Source of the DNA: Poindextera sp035604135
GTDB lineage: Bacteria; Pseudomonadota; Alphaproteobacteria; Caulobacterales; Caulobacteraceae
Direction: 5' to 3'
DNA: 64,000 nucleotides
Assembly (NCBI GenBank): GCA_035604135.1
Contig: DATNJB010000059.1
Coordinates: 1 to 64,000, forward strand
The position numbers and the translations under genes were made by a program. The notes beneath the pieces are model-generated. The model saw only the letters and a program-made list of their open reading frames with translations. It was not told the DNA's origin and made no database searches. Positions within the stretch are counted from its first letter, which is position 1, and each line of letters starts with the position of its first letter. This document shows, piece after piece, positions 50,467 through 58,718 of the stretch.

Positions 50467-50957
50467 ATGTCAGTCCAGGCTCATGCCATATCACCACCCT
50501 CGGCCGTGCGGCCTCGCGTTCGGCCACCGTCGATCGCGGTCGAGCTTGCGCGCGAGCGCGACATTCGGCTGGGCGCGGCGCTTGTCAGACCCTCGCGGCG
50601 AGAGCTCGTCGTGCGAGAGGGCGACGCGTGCGACTGGAGCCCAGGGTGATGCAGGTGCTGGTGGCGCTGGCCCGCGCCGAGGGCGGCGTCGTCTCGCAAC
50701 GGGAGTTGATCGACGCCTGCTGGAGCGGGCGGATCGTTGGCGAGGATGCGATCTACCGCTGCATCGTGCGGCTCCGGGCGTTGGCCGCGACGCTCGAGGG
50801 CGCTTTCTGCATCGAGACGATCGCCCGTGTCGGCTATCGGCTGATGCGCGCGCAGGCGTGCGAGCGTGGCGGCGAGCGCGCGTCGCCGGACTGGGGTCGC
50901 CGGCTTTCCGGCGCCGCGCGCCGATGGGCCAGCCTGTTCGGGATGGGTCGCCGATGA
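50467..50957 (+). pseudogene. Winged-helix (OmpR/CadC-type) regulator, frameshifted
   Basis: The first frame from ATG 50467 gives a lead-in VELARERDIRLGAALVRPSRRELVVREGDA, and stops at 50649. The following frame continues with LEPRVMQVLVALARAEGGVVSQRELIDACWSGRIVGEDAIYRCIVRLRALAA and FCIETIARVGYRLM. Together these are one Trans_reg_C winged helix of about 165 aa. A single missing G near 50622-50630 (GCG-GTG read as GCG-TGC) explains the switch. It is followed by an overlapping GNAT start (ATGA). The regulator is either broken or the base was missed in sequencing. Confidence 0.8.
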
Positions 50958-51553
50958 GCGCGCCGGCCGCAGTCTGCGCCATCGCGCTCGAAAGCGCCGG
51001 CGTGCGCCTCGAGCCGCTCGCCGAGGATCACCGCGTCGGCTTGCGCCAAGCCGGCCAGTCGCCGGAGATCTGGGCCTACATGCCCTACGCGGCGCGGGGC
51101 CGCGGCTTCGACGCCTGGTTCGACCATTCGCTCGCGGCCGCCGCGAGCGGCGCCGAGGCGGTCTGGGCCGTCCGCGCCTCCGCGGAGGGCCCTCTCGTCG
51201 GCTCGACCCGCTTTCTCGCCATCGAAGCGGCGCACCGGCGGTTGGAGATCGGCTCGACCTGGTATGCCCCCGACGCATGGGGGACGCGGGTCAACCCCGC
51301 CTGTAAGCTCGCCCTCATGCGCTACGCCTTGGAGGACCTCGGCTTCAATCGCGTCGAGTACAAGACCGACATCAGGAACGAGCGCTCGCAGGCGGCGATC
51401 GCCAAGCTCGGCGCCCTCCGCGAAGGCGTCTTCCGCGCTCACATGGTGCGGTCGGACGGCACCTTGCGGGACTCGGTCTACTTCTCGGTGATCGCCAGTG
51501 AATGGCCGGCGGTGCGCGCGCGGCTCGCCGCGCGCCTGGTCGAGGCGGTCTGA
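50954..51553 (+). CDS. GNAT family N-acetyltransferase
   Basis: A 199-aa acetyltransferase of the RimJ/RimL type. It begins with VRLEPLAEDHRVGLRQAG, continues VGSTRFLAIEAAHRRLEIGSTWYAPDAWGTRVNPACKLALMRYALEDLGFNRVEYKTDIRNERSQAAIAKLGALREGVFR, which carries the acetyl-CoA-binding region and the NxxS-x-x-A-I-x-K-x-G motif. Substrate unknown. ATG 50954 overlaps the stop of the frameshifted regulator gene. The next start, for phzF, is 2 nt after its stop. Confidence 0.92.
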   Translation: MSAPAAVCAIALESAGVRLEPLAEDHRVGLRQAGQSPEIWAYMPYAARGRGFDAWFDHSLAAAASGAEAVWAVRASAEGPLVGSTRFLAIEAAHRRLEIGSTWYAPDAWGTRVNPACKLALMRYALEDLGFNRVEYKTDIRNERSQAAIAKLGALREGVFRAHMVRSDGTLRDSVYFSVIASEWPAVRARLAARLVEAV

Positions 51554-51555
51554 CC

Positions 51556-52377
51556 GTGCGGCAGTGGATGGTCGACGCCTTTGCCGGCAAGCCGTTCCGC
51601 GGCAACCCGGCCTGCGTGGTCGAGCCGTTCGACGCCTGGCCGGAGAGCGGCTGGATGCAAGCGCTGGCGGCGGAGAACAACCAGGCCGAAACCGCCTTCC
51701 TCCTGCCCACCCAAGATCCGGCCCGGTTCGGCCTGCGCTGGATGACGCCGAGCCTCGAGGTGCCCCTGTGCGGGCACGCGACGCTGGGCTCCGCGCACGT
51801 GCTGTTCGAGGAACTGGGCCTACGCGCCGATGCGCTGACATTCGACACCCGCTCGGGCGCGCTCATCGTGCGGCGGACCCCGGAGGGGTTCGAGATGGAC
51901 TTCCCCGCGGACCGGCCGACGCTCTCGCCCACGCCTGCTGGCTTGGCCGACGCGCTTGGCGCCCAGCCAATCGAGGTCTGGACGGCGGCCTACCTGATCG
52001 TCGTGCTCGACAGCGAAGCCGCCATCCGTACGCTCACGCCGGACATCGTCGCCCTGCACCGCATCTCCAGCGAGTCCACCAAGCGCGGCGACGTTGGAGT
52101 CGCCGCCCTGGCTGACGCCGGCCAACGGTATGACGTGGTGGACCGATTCTTCGCCCCGGGCGCGGGCGTGCCGGAGGACCCGGCCACTGGCTCGATGCCC
52201 TGCATCCTGGCCCCGCTCTTCGCCGACAAACTCGGCCGGGCGCGCGTGCGCTTCCACCAGGCCTATCCGGGCCGCGGCGCCGAGATCGAGACCGAGATGC
52301 GGGGGGATCGCGTGCTGCTGCGCGGCCAGGCGGTGACGGTGGTCGAGAGCCGGCTGCGCCTGGATCCGAGCGGCTGA
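51556..52377 (+). CDS. PhzF family isomerase/epimerase
   Basis: Starting at GTG 51556, the product has 273 aa and belongs to the PhzF family of diaminopimelate-epimerase-fold proteins. Markers are QWMVDAFAGKPFRGNPACVVE, NNQAETAFLL with the catalytic glutamate, VPLCGHATLGSAHVL and the C-terminal GVPEDPATGSMPCILAPLF. PhzF isomerises a phenazine precursor; most relatives have unknown substrates, and no other phenazine genes are here. ATG 51568 is an alternative start. Confidence 0.92.
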   Translation: MRQWMVDAFAGKPFRGNPACVVEPFDAWPESGWMQALAAENNQAETAFLLPTQDPARFGLRWMTPSLEVPLCGHATLGSAHVLFEELGLRADALTFDTRSGALIVRRTPEGFEMDFPADRPTLSPTPAGLADALGAQPIEVWTAAYLIVVLDSEAAIRTLTPDIVALHRISSESTKRGDVGVAALADAGQRYDVVDRFFAPGAGVPEDPATGSMPCILAPLFADKLGRARVRFHQAYPGRGAEIETEMRGDRVLLRGQAVTVVESRLRLDPSG

Positions 52378-52439
52378 CGCCGAGAGCAGATTTTCTCAGG
52401 CTGCGGTAGCGACAATTCACTGGCGCTTAGGGCGCGATG

Positions 52440-52507
52440 GTGTAGACACCGCCCTGGGCCACGCCCTCCCAACGGGGCGCTGCCCATCTGCAAGGATGGG
52501 AAGTCAA
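52440..52507 (+). promoter_or_regulatory. serC leader with SD-sequestering hairpin (serC-motif candidate)
   Basis: Two hairpins precede serC. One pairs CGCCC (52462-52466) with GGGCG (52475-52479). The other pairs CCCATC (52483-52488) with GATGGG (52495-52500), which covers AAGGA at 52492-52496 and lies 7 nt before ATG 52508. The alphaproteobacterial serC leader motif known from Rfam has a comparable position. I have not matched its consensus in detail. Confidence 0.4.
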
Positions 52508-53683
52508 ATGCACAATATCCCCAAGCCGGCCATGCGCCCGGCTCGTCCCCAATTCTCCTCCGGTCCCACCGTCAAGCATCCCGGCTGGCGGCTCGAGAAC
52601 CTGCAAGCCGCCCCGCTCGGCCGCTCGCACCGTTCCAAGGTCGGCAAGGGCCGGCTGAAGGAGGCGATCGACCGCACGCGCGAGGTGCTCGAGGTCCCAG
52701 ACGATTTCCTCATCGGCATCGTTCCGGCGTCCGACACCGGCGCGGTCGAGATGGCCATGTGGTCTATGCTGGGCCCTCTGCCGGTGCAGGTCCTGGCCTG
52801 GGAGAGCTTCTCCAAGGACTGGGCCATCGACGCCCGCGATCAGCTCAAGCTGTCCAACGTCGAGGTGCTCGACGCGCCCTACGGCCGGCTGCCCGATCTC
52901 AGCCGCGTGCGCCCCGATTGCGACCTGGTCTTCGCCTGGAACGGGACCACCTCAGGCGTGCAAGTGACGAACGCCGACTTCATCGCCGCCGACCGCAAGG
53001 GCATCGTGATCTGCGACGCGACCAGCGCCGCCTTCGCCCAGCCGCTGGACTGGCCCAAGCTCGATGCCGTCACCTTCTCCTGGCAGAAGGTGCTGGGCGG
53101 CGAGGCGGCGCACGGGATGCTGATCCTCTCACCGCGCGCGGTCGAGCGGCTGGAGACCTACACGCCTCCGTGGGGCCTGCCGAAACTGTTCCGCATGGTC
53201 TCGAAGGGTAAGCTCAATCGCGACATCTTCGAGGGCGCGACCATCAACACGCCCTCGATGCTGTGCGCCGAGGACTATCTCGATGCGCTGAAGTGGGCGT
53301 CTTCGATCGGCGGCCTTTCGGCCATGCACCATCGGGCCGACGAGAACACAGCGGTGCTCAGCCGTTGGGTCGAGAAGACCCCCTGGATCGACTTCCTGGC
53401 CGAAGTCCCGGCCACGCGGTCCAACACCAGCGTCTGCTTCAAGATCGTCGACCAAAGGGTGACCAGCCTGCCGAACGAGGGGCAGGCCGAATTCGCCAAG
53501 AAGCTCTCGGACCTGCTCGAGAAGGAGGGCGTGGCGCTCGATGCCGCCAGCTATCGCGATGCGCCGCCGGGCTTGCGCATCTGGTGCGGCGGCGCGGTCG
53601 AGGCGTCCGATCTCGAGGCGCTGACGCCGTGGCTCGACTGGGCGTTCGCGACCGTCGCCGACGAACTGCTCGAGGCTGCGTGA
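52508..53683 (+). CDS. serC: Phosphoserine aminotransferase
   Basis: A 391-aa PLP enzyme making phosphoserine from 3-phosphohydroxypyruvate and glutamate. It has the alphaproteobacterial form: RPQFSSGPTVKHPGW, PASDTGAVEMAMWSMLG, VFAWNGTTSGVQVTNAD, ICDATSAAF and the PLP lysine in TFSWQKVLGGEAAHGM. ATG 52508 is used; another ATG 12 nt upstream would shorten the leader. It is followed after 5 nt by serA, so both serine genes form one operon. Confidence 0.96.
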   Translation: MHNIPKPAMRPARPQFSSGPTVKHPGWRLENLQAAPLGRSHRSKVGKGRLKEAIDRTREVLEVPDDFLIGIVPASDTGAVEMAMWSMLGPLPVQVLAWESFSKDWAIDARDQLKLSNVEVLDAPYGRLPDLSRVRPDCDLVFAWNGTTSGVQVTNADFIAADRKGIVICDATSAAFAQPLDWPKLDAVTFSWQKVLGGEAAHGMLILSPRAVERLETYTPPWGLPKLFRMVSKGKLNRDIFEGATINTPSMLCAEDYLDALKWASSIGGLSAMHHRADENTAVLSRWVEKTPWIDFLAEVPATRSNTSVCFKIVDQRVTSLPNEGQAEFAKKLSDLLEKEGVALDAASYRDAPPGLRIWCGGAVEASDLEALTPWLDWAFATVADELLEAA

Positions 53684-53688
53684 GCGTC

Positions 53689-55266
53689 ATGGCCCCGAAA
53701 GTTCTCATCGCCGACAAGCTCTCGCCGGCGGCCATCGACATCTTCAAAGCCCGCGGCGTCGATGCCGACGTGAAGACCGGCCTTTCGAAGGACGAGCTGC
53801 TCAAGATCATCGGCGACTACGATGGCCTGGCGCTGCGCTCGGCCACCAAGGCCGACAAGGAGGTCATCGCCGCCGCGAAGCGGATGAAGGTGATCGGCCG
53901 CGCCGGCATCGGCGTCGACAACGTCGACATCCCGGCGGCCACCGCGGCGGGAATCGTGGTGATGAACACCCCGTTCGGCAACTCCATCACCACCGCCGAG
54001 CACGCGATCGCGCTCATGTTCGCGCTCGCCCGCCAGCTGCCCCAGGCCGACCAGTCCACCCAGGCCGGCAAGTGGGAGAAGAACCGCTTCATGGGCGTCG
54101 AGCTGTCGGCCAAGACGCTCGGGCTGATCGGCTGCGGCAACATCGGCTCGATCGTCGCCGACCGCGCCAACGGACTGAAGATGAAAGTGGTCGCCTACGA
54201 TCCGTTCCTGTCGCCCGAGCGGGCGGTGGAGCTGGGCGTGGAGAAGGTCGAGCTCGACGAGCTCCTGGCGCGGGCCGACATCATCACCCTGCACACGCCG
54301 CTCACCGACAAGACCCGCAACATCCTGAGCGTCGAGGCGCTGGCCAAGGCCAAGAAGGGTGTCCTGATCATCAACTGCGCCCGCGGCGGCCTGGTCGACG
54401 AGCAGGCGCTGCGCGAGGGTCTTGATTCCGGCCACATCGGCGGGGCGGCCTTCGACGTCTTCGTCGAGGAGCCGGCGACCGCCAACGTGCTCTTCGGCGC
54501 GCCGAACTTCATCGCCACCCCGCATCTCGGGGCCTCGACGCTCGAGGCGCAGGAGAACGTGGCGCTGCAGGTCGCCGAGCAGATGAGCGACTACCTGCTG
54601 ACCGGCGCGGTCACCAACGCGCTGAACAGCCCCTCGGTCACTGCAGACGAAGCGCCCAAGCTCTCGCCGTATATCGCGCTCGCCGAAAAGCTTGGGGCCT
54701 TCGCTGGGCAGATGGTCGACGTGGGCCTGAAAGCCATCGACCTTGCGTACGAGGGCGACGTGGCGGCGCTGAACGTCAAGCCGCTCACGGCCGCTGCGCT
54801 GGCCGGGTTGCTCCGGCCGATGCTGACCGACGTCAACATGGTCTCCGCGCCGGCGATCGCGAAGGAGCGCGGCGTCACCATCTCGGAATCGCGCCAGGAC
54901 AACTCGCCGGTGTTCGACAGCCTGATGCGGATCGTGGTGACGACCGAACTCGGCAAGCGCTCGTTCGCGGGCACGCTGATCGGCGGCGCGCCTCGCGTGG
55001 TCGAGGTCAAGGGCATGGACCTGGACGCCCCGTTCGGTCCGGCCATGCTCTACGTCAACAACCAGGACAAGCCCGGCTTCATCGGCCGCCTTGGCGCGCT
55101 CCTGGGCGATGCCGGCGTGAACATCGCGACCTTCAACCTCGGTCGCCGCGCGGCCGGCGAGGACGCCATCGCGCTGGTCGGCATCGATTCGGCGCCGGAC
55201 GAGGCTCTGCTCTCCAAGGTGAAGGCCCTTCCGCACGTGAAGGAAGCCCGCGCGCTCCGGTTCTAG
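53689..55266 (+). CDS. serA: D-3-phosphoglycerate dehydrogenase
   Basis: A 525-aa enzyme of serine synthesis. Parts in order: substrate domain (MAPKVLIADKLSPAAIDIFK, VIGRAGIGVDNVDI), Rossmann domain (LGLIGCGNIGSIVADRANGL), catalytic Arg/His (INCARGGLVDE, FIATPHLGAST), an intervening domain and a C-terminal ACT domain (LYVNNQDKPGFIGRLGALLGDAGVNIATFNLGR). The long form with ACT suggests control by serine. ATG 53689 or an in-frame GTG at 53680 may be the start. Confidence 0.97.
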   Translation: MAPKVLIADKLSPAAIDIFKARGVDADVKTGLSKDELLKIIGDYDGLALRSATKADKEVIAAAKRMKVIGRAGIGVDNVDIPAATAAGIVVMNTPFGNSITTAEHAIALMFALARQLPQADQSTQAGKWEKNRFMGVELSAKTLGLIGCGNIGSIVADRANGLKMKVVAYDPFLSPERAVELGVEKVELDELLARADIITLHTPLTDKTRNILSVEALAKAKKGVLIINCARGGLVDEQALREGLDSGHIGGAAFDVFVEEPATANVLFGAPNFIATPHLGASTLEAQENVALQVAEQMSDYLLTGAVTNALNSPSVTADEAPKLSPYIALAEKLGAFAGQMVDVGLKAIDLAYEGDVAALNVKPLTAAALAGLLRPMLTDVNMVSAPAIAKERGVTISESRQDNSPVFDSLMRIVVTTELGKRSFAGTLIGGAPRVVEVKGMDLDAPFGPAMLYVNNQDKPGFIGRLGALLGDAGVNIATFNLGRRAAGEDAIALVGIDSAPDEALLSKVKALPHVKEARALRF

Positions 55267-55352
55267 GGTCGGCGCCGATGTGGTAGAAAGGGACGTCATG
55301 GCCCGCTGGATTGCGGCGCGTGGCGCCGCGGCGCCGTATTCGGAGAACAGCG

Positions 55353-55811
55353 ATGCGGATGGAGCCCTCCCTTGAATTTGCCGACGCCGAAGCGATCGCA
55401 GTCGCCTGCCGCGCCGCGGCCGAACACGCCGGCGCCTCTGTGGCGATCGCCGTCGTCGACGATGCCGGCGGGCTCTTGCACCTCCAGCGTCTTGACGGCG
55501 CCAAGGCGCATGCCGCCGACCTTGCTCATCGCAAGGCCCGGACCGCGGCGGCGCTCGGCCTTTCGACGGCGATCCTCGAGCAGATGGCCAGAGCCGGGCG
55601 GCTGCCGCCGACCGATCTGCTGGCGCTGGGCGGTGGTCTGCCCGTCCTTAAGGACGGGCAGTGCGCCGGCGCTGTTGGCGTCTCCGGCGCGACGTCCGAT
55701 ATCGACGAACAGGTCGCCGCGGCGGGCGTGACGCTTATGGACTACCGCCCGCGACCCACGCCCGGAAGCGGGCGATACCGTCCTCGAGCGGCGATAGCGG
55801 ACCCAGGATAG
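55353..55811 (+). CDS. GlcG/HbpS family heme-binding-like protein
   Basis: A 152-aa product with GGAG 7 nt upstream of ATG 55353. The GlcG/HbpS (DUF336) pattern is ADAEAIAVACRAAAEHAGASVAIAVVDDAGGLLHLQRLDGAKAHAADLAHRKARTAAALG, then GGLPVLKDGQCAGAVGVSGATSDIDEQVAAAG. Members include extracellular heme sensors, while this one lacks a signal peptide. The C-terminal 25 residues overlap the convergent Rieske gene by 77 nt. Role unknown. Confidence 0.87.
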   Translation: MRMEPSLEFADAEAIAVACRAAAEHAGASVAIAVVDDAGGLLHLQRLDGAKAHAADLAHRKARTAAALGLSTAILEQMARAGRLPPTDLLALGGGLPVLKDGQCAGAVGVSGATSDIDEQVAAAGVTLMDYRPRPTPGSGRYRPRAAIADPG

Positions 55812-56730
55812 CGTCCGGCGAGCGCAGGCCCGCCTGCACACGCTCGCAGACCACCATGTCCTCTTGATGGATGGCGAAGAGCTGGGCCCGGGCGCGCTCC
55901 ATGTCCTCGGGATCGGACGCCCGCTCGGGCGGGTAGAGCCCCACGATGTCCAGCTCGATGCGCTCGGGCGCGGTCGGGGTGAGCCGGTACCAAACGGCCG
56001 AGCCGTCGGCGGCGGTCATCGCAAGCAGGAAGAGCGGGAAGATGACGAAGACCCGAAGCGCGCCGGCCTCCGGGTGCACAGGATGCCGGATCTCGATCCA
56101 CTGGTGGGTGCTCACTGACGCGTCCGTCTGTCCGCCGGGCCAGGGCGGCTGCAACGTCCCGGCGTGCGGTCCGATGTGGTGGTACGATTCTCCGAAGTTC
56201 TCGACCATCACCTTCCAGTTCCAGGCGTGATCGAAGCGCATGCGGTAACCGATCCGAAGCGTGGCCAGGTGGGCGGGGTCGAGCGCCTCGCGCAGGGGGG
56301 CGAGCTGCTCCGCAACCGGCGGGAGCGCGCCAGCGAGGCTCACAAACACCCAGCCGCCCCATTCGGCGACGGCGTAGCGCGGCAGGTCGCAACCGGCGAT
56401 CTCGACGTCCCCCATGAACGGCGCCGCCGCCAGCGCGCCGTCCAACCCGTAGGTCCACAGGTGATAGGGGCAGCGGATCGCGTCGGCCTGCGCCTCGCCC
56501 TCGACCAGGGTCATCGCGCGGTGGCGGCAGACGTTCGACAGCGCGTGCGCCGCGCCGGACCGGTCGCGGGTCACCAGCACCGGCGTCGCGCCGACCATGC
56601 CCGCCTTCTGGGCGCCGGCCACGGCGAGCTCCTCGGAGCGGCAGACTGGAATCCAGGCTGCCGCCAACCTCTCGCGGCATTCGCGATCGAAGGCCTCGGC
56701 CGTGCGGTAGTCCCTGGGCGCCAGGGCCAT
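55735..56730 (-). CDS. Rieske non-heme iron ring-hydroxylating oxygenase, alpha subunit
   Basis: A 331-aa oxygenase. The Rieske cluster motif is CRHRAMTLVEGEAQADAIRCPYHLW (CxH...CxxH, near residues 68-92). The catalytic iron ligands are in NFGESYHHIGPHAG (two histidines) and a later Asp in DPEDMERA. RHO alpha subunits hydroxylate aromatics or quaternary amines with a reductase partner, which is not seen here. Residues around position 130-160 (RYAVAEWGGWVFVSL) fit the family. It is divergent from the phytanoyl-dioxygenase gene. Confidence 0.92.
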   Translation of the reverse strand: MALAPRDYRTAEAFDRECRERLAAAWIPVCRSEELAVAGAQKAGMVGATPVLVTRDRSGAAHALSNVCRHRAMTLVEGEAQADAIRCPYHLWTYGLDGALAAAPFMGDVEIAGCDLPRYAVAEWGGWVFVSLAGALPPVAEQLAPLREALDPAHLATLRIGYRMRFDHAWNWKVMVENFGESYHHIGPHAGTLQPPWPGGQTDASVSTHQWIEIRHPVHPEAGALRVFVIFPLFLLAMTAADGSAVWYRLTPTAPERIELDIVGLYPPERASDPEDMERARAQLFAIHQEDMVVCERVQAGLRSPDAILGPLSPLEDGIARFRAWVAGGSP

Positions 56731-56797
56731 GCTTGTCGCCTCTCCCCGTTTCGTCCCTATTAGCGTCCAATCCGGCGGCGGCCGATAGGACGGCGGG

Positions 56798-57757
56798 ATG
56801 GACAGGCGACATACGAGCGCGCACGTCGCGCACTTCGAGCGGCACGGCTGGGTGCTGATCGAGCGGTTGCTCGGCGAGGCCGAAATCGACGCCGCCCACC
56901 CCGGCCTCTTCCAGCTCTACCCGACGCCGGAGCAGTTCCGCTCGGGCGCCGATCCCCGTGTCGCGCGTTTCCGCAGCGGTTCGGACGCGCCGGAGAACGA
57001 GGGCGAGGACCCGCGGTTTCGGCCGCTGCAGTTCGCTGGCTTACAAGAGTTTCCGTTTCCGGACCCGGCGCTGAACCTGCTGCCTCTGCACCCGGCTATC
57101 ATCGCCGTCGCCGAGGACTTGCTGCACACCCGCGACGTTCGCCTCTACCAGGCCGAGACCTTCGCAAAGTACACAGGCGTGACCCAGTACGATCAGCCGT
57201 TCCACGCCGACTACACAAACCACGTGATGCTGCCGCCCCGGCGCGACGGCCGCTGGCGCCAGATTCACCTCTTCCTCTACTTGAGCGATGTGACCGCAGC
57301 GCACGGGCCGACCCGCATCGTCAGCCGCACGCTCACCGATGACACGCCGCTCGTGGCGCTGTCGTTTCCGCGCGCGCGGGTATCGGCCGAACGTCACGCG
57401 GACTGGGAGGGGGCGGCGACGAGCGCGGTCGGACCGCGCGGCTCGCTCCTCGCCTACAGCGCCGATGTCGTCCACCGCGGCACGGAGATGACGCTCGAAG
57501 GCGGCGGCCGTTTCTTCTTCAACCTCGCCTACCGCGCGGCGGACGCAGACTGGGTGGGCGGCAATCCCTGGCCGCGCAAGGGCATCAGTCCGGGCTGGAC
57601 GCCGCTGGTCGAGGCGCTCAGCGTGCGCCAGCTGCAAGCGCTCGGCTTTCCGCCGCCCGGCCATGCGTATTGGGACGCCGAGACGCTGGCCGGTGCGGCC
57701 CAGCGCTATCCGAAGCTCGATCTAGCGCCCTGGCGCGCCGCCTTGAGGAGGGCCTAG
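56798..57757 (+). CDS. Phytanoyl-CoA dioxygenase (PhyH) family protein
   Basis: A 319-aa Fe(II)/2-oxoglutarate oxygenase. The iron ligands are in FHADYTNHVMLPP (His-x-Asp) and YSADVVHRGTEM (distal His), with a following Arg-x-x-x-x-x-R region for 2-oxoglutarate (RFFFNLAYRAAD). Some members act on acyl-CoA, and others on ectoine or secondary metabolites; substrate here unknown. It is 4 nt upstream of the ornithine cyclodeaminase-like gene, so the two are co-transcribed. Confidence 0.9.
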   Translation: MDRRHTSAHVAHFERHGWVLIERLLGEAEIDAAHPGLFQLYPTPEQFRSGADPRVARFRSGSDAPENEGEDPRFRPLQFAGLQEFPFPDPALNLLPLHPAIIAVAEDLLHTRDVRLYQAETFAKYTGVTQYDQPFHADYTNHVMLPPRRDGRWRQIHLFLYLSDVTAAHGPTRIVSRTLTDDTPLVALSFPRARVSAERHADWEGAATSAVGPRGSLLAYSADVVHRGTEMTLEGGGRFFFNLAYRAADADWVGGNPWPRKGISPGWTPLVEALSVRQLQALGFPPPGHAYWDAETLAGAAQRYPKLDLAPWRAALRRA

Positions 57758-57761
57758 GCCG

Positions 57762-58718
57762 ATGCTGGTGATCGATCGGGAAGCGGTCCGGCAACGGCTG
57801 ACCTACGAGGTCTGCATTCCGCTCGTGCGCAAGGCGATGATCGCGCTGTCGCGAGGCGAGACGCGCCAGCTGTTGCGCACGATCATCCCGCTGGGCGGCG
57901 GGCATGCGTTCGGCATCATGCCAGGCGCGCTCGGCGAGCACGCCGCCTTCGGCGCGAAGCTGATCAGCGTCTTCCCCGATAACTTCGACAAGGGCATCCA
58001 GTCGCACCAGGGCGTCGTCGTCCTGTTCGACGGCGAGAGCGGCGCCGTCGCCTGCGTCGTGCATGCCGGCGAGGTGACCGCCATCCGCACCGCGGCCGCA
58101 AGCGCCGTCGCCACCGATGCGCTGGCGCGGCAAGACGCCTCGCGGCTGGCGATCCTGGGCTACGGCGAACAGGCGACGACGCACGCGCGGGCGATCGCCC
58201 GCGTCCGCCGGATCGCCTCGATCGAGGTCTGGGGCCGCTCGCTCGATCGGGCGGACGCCTTCGCCGGCCGCATGCGGGACGAGCTCGGCCTGCCGGTCCG
58301 CGCCCACGCCGCCGCCGAAGCGGCCGTGGCCGAGGCCGACATCATCTGCACGGTGACGAACGCCCGCGAGCCCATACTGCTCGGCCGCTGGGTCAAGTCG
58401 GGCGCGCACGTCAATCTCGTCGGCTCCAGCGCCCCCGGTCCGGTGGAGGTCGACGACGATCTGGTCGTCCGGTCCCGCTTCATCGCCGACCATCGCGACG
58501 GGGTGCTGGCGCAGGGCGCGGAGTTCCTGAAGGCGAAGGAGAAAGGCCTGATCGGCGACGACCACGTCGTCGGCGAGATCGGCCAGGTGCTCGACGGCGC
58601 CATTCCGGGCCGCCAATCGGACGAACAGATCACCGTCTACAAGTCGCTCGGCCACGTCGTGCAGGACCTCGCCGCCGCCCAGGCGCTCTACGAGGCGCTT
58701 CAGCCACGCGGCGTGTAG
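57762..58718 (+). CDS. Ornithine cyclodeaminase/mu-crystallin family protein
   Basis: A 318-aa NAD(P)-binding protein of the ornithine cyclodeaminase/alanine dehydrogenase family. Segments include KLISVFPDNFDKGIQSHQGVVVLFDGESGAVACVVHAGEVTAIRTAAASAVATDALARQDA, the Rossmann loop ILGYGEQATTHARAIARVRRI, ICTVTNAREPILLG and HVNLVGSSAPGPVEVDDDLV. Members deaminate or reduce imino acids. Co-transcription with the PhyH gene suggests a joint pathway. It ends 19 nt into the convergent phosphotransferase gene. Confidence 0.92.
   Translation: MLVIDREAVRQRLTYEVCIPLVRKAMIALSRGETRQLLRTIIPLGGGHAFGIMPGALGEHAAFGAKLISVFPDNFDKGIQSHQGVVVLFDGESGAVACVVHAGEVTAIRTAAASAVATDALARQDASRLAILGYGEQATTHARAIARVRRIASIEVWGRSLDRADAFAGRMRDELGLPVRAHAAAEAAVAEADIICTVTNAREPILLGRWVKSGAHVNLVGSSAPGPVEVDDDLVVRSRFIADHRDGVLAQGAEFLKAKEKGLIGDDHVVGEIGQVLDGAIPGRQSDEQITVYKSLGHVVQDLAAAQALYEALQPRGV

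Noticed and set aside
51556..52377. Phenazine biosynthesis cluster
   Set aside because: Only a PhzF-family gene is present. The family is broad, and no other phenazine genes are near.
53551..55299. A 582-residue minus-strand frame opposite serA
   Set aside because: It lies entirely antisense to a clear serA and has no recognisable domain; its composition is typical of a shadow frame.
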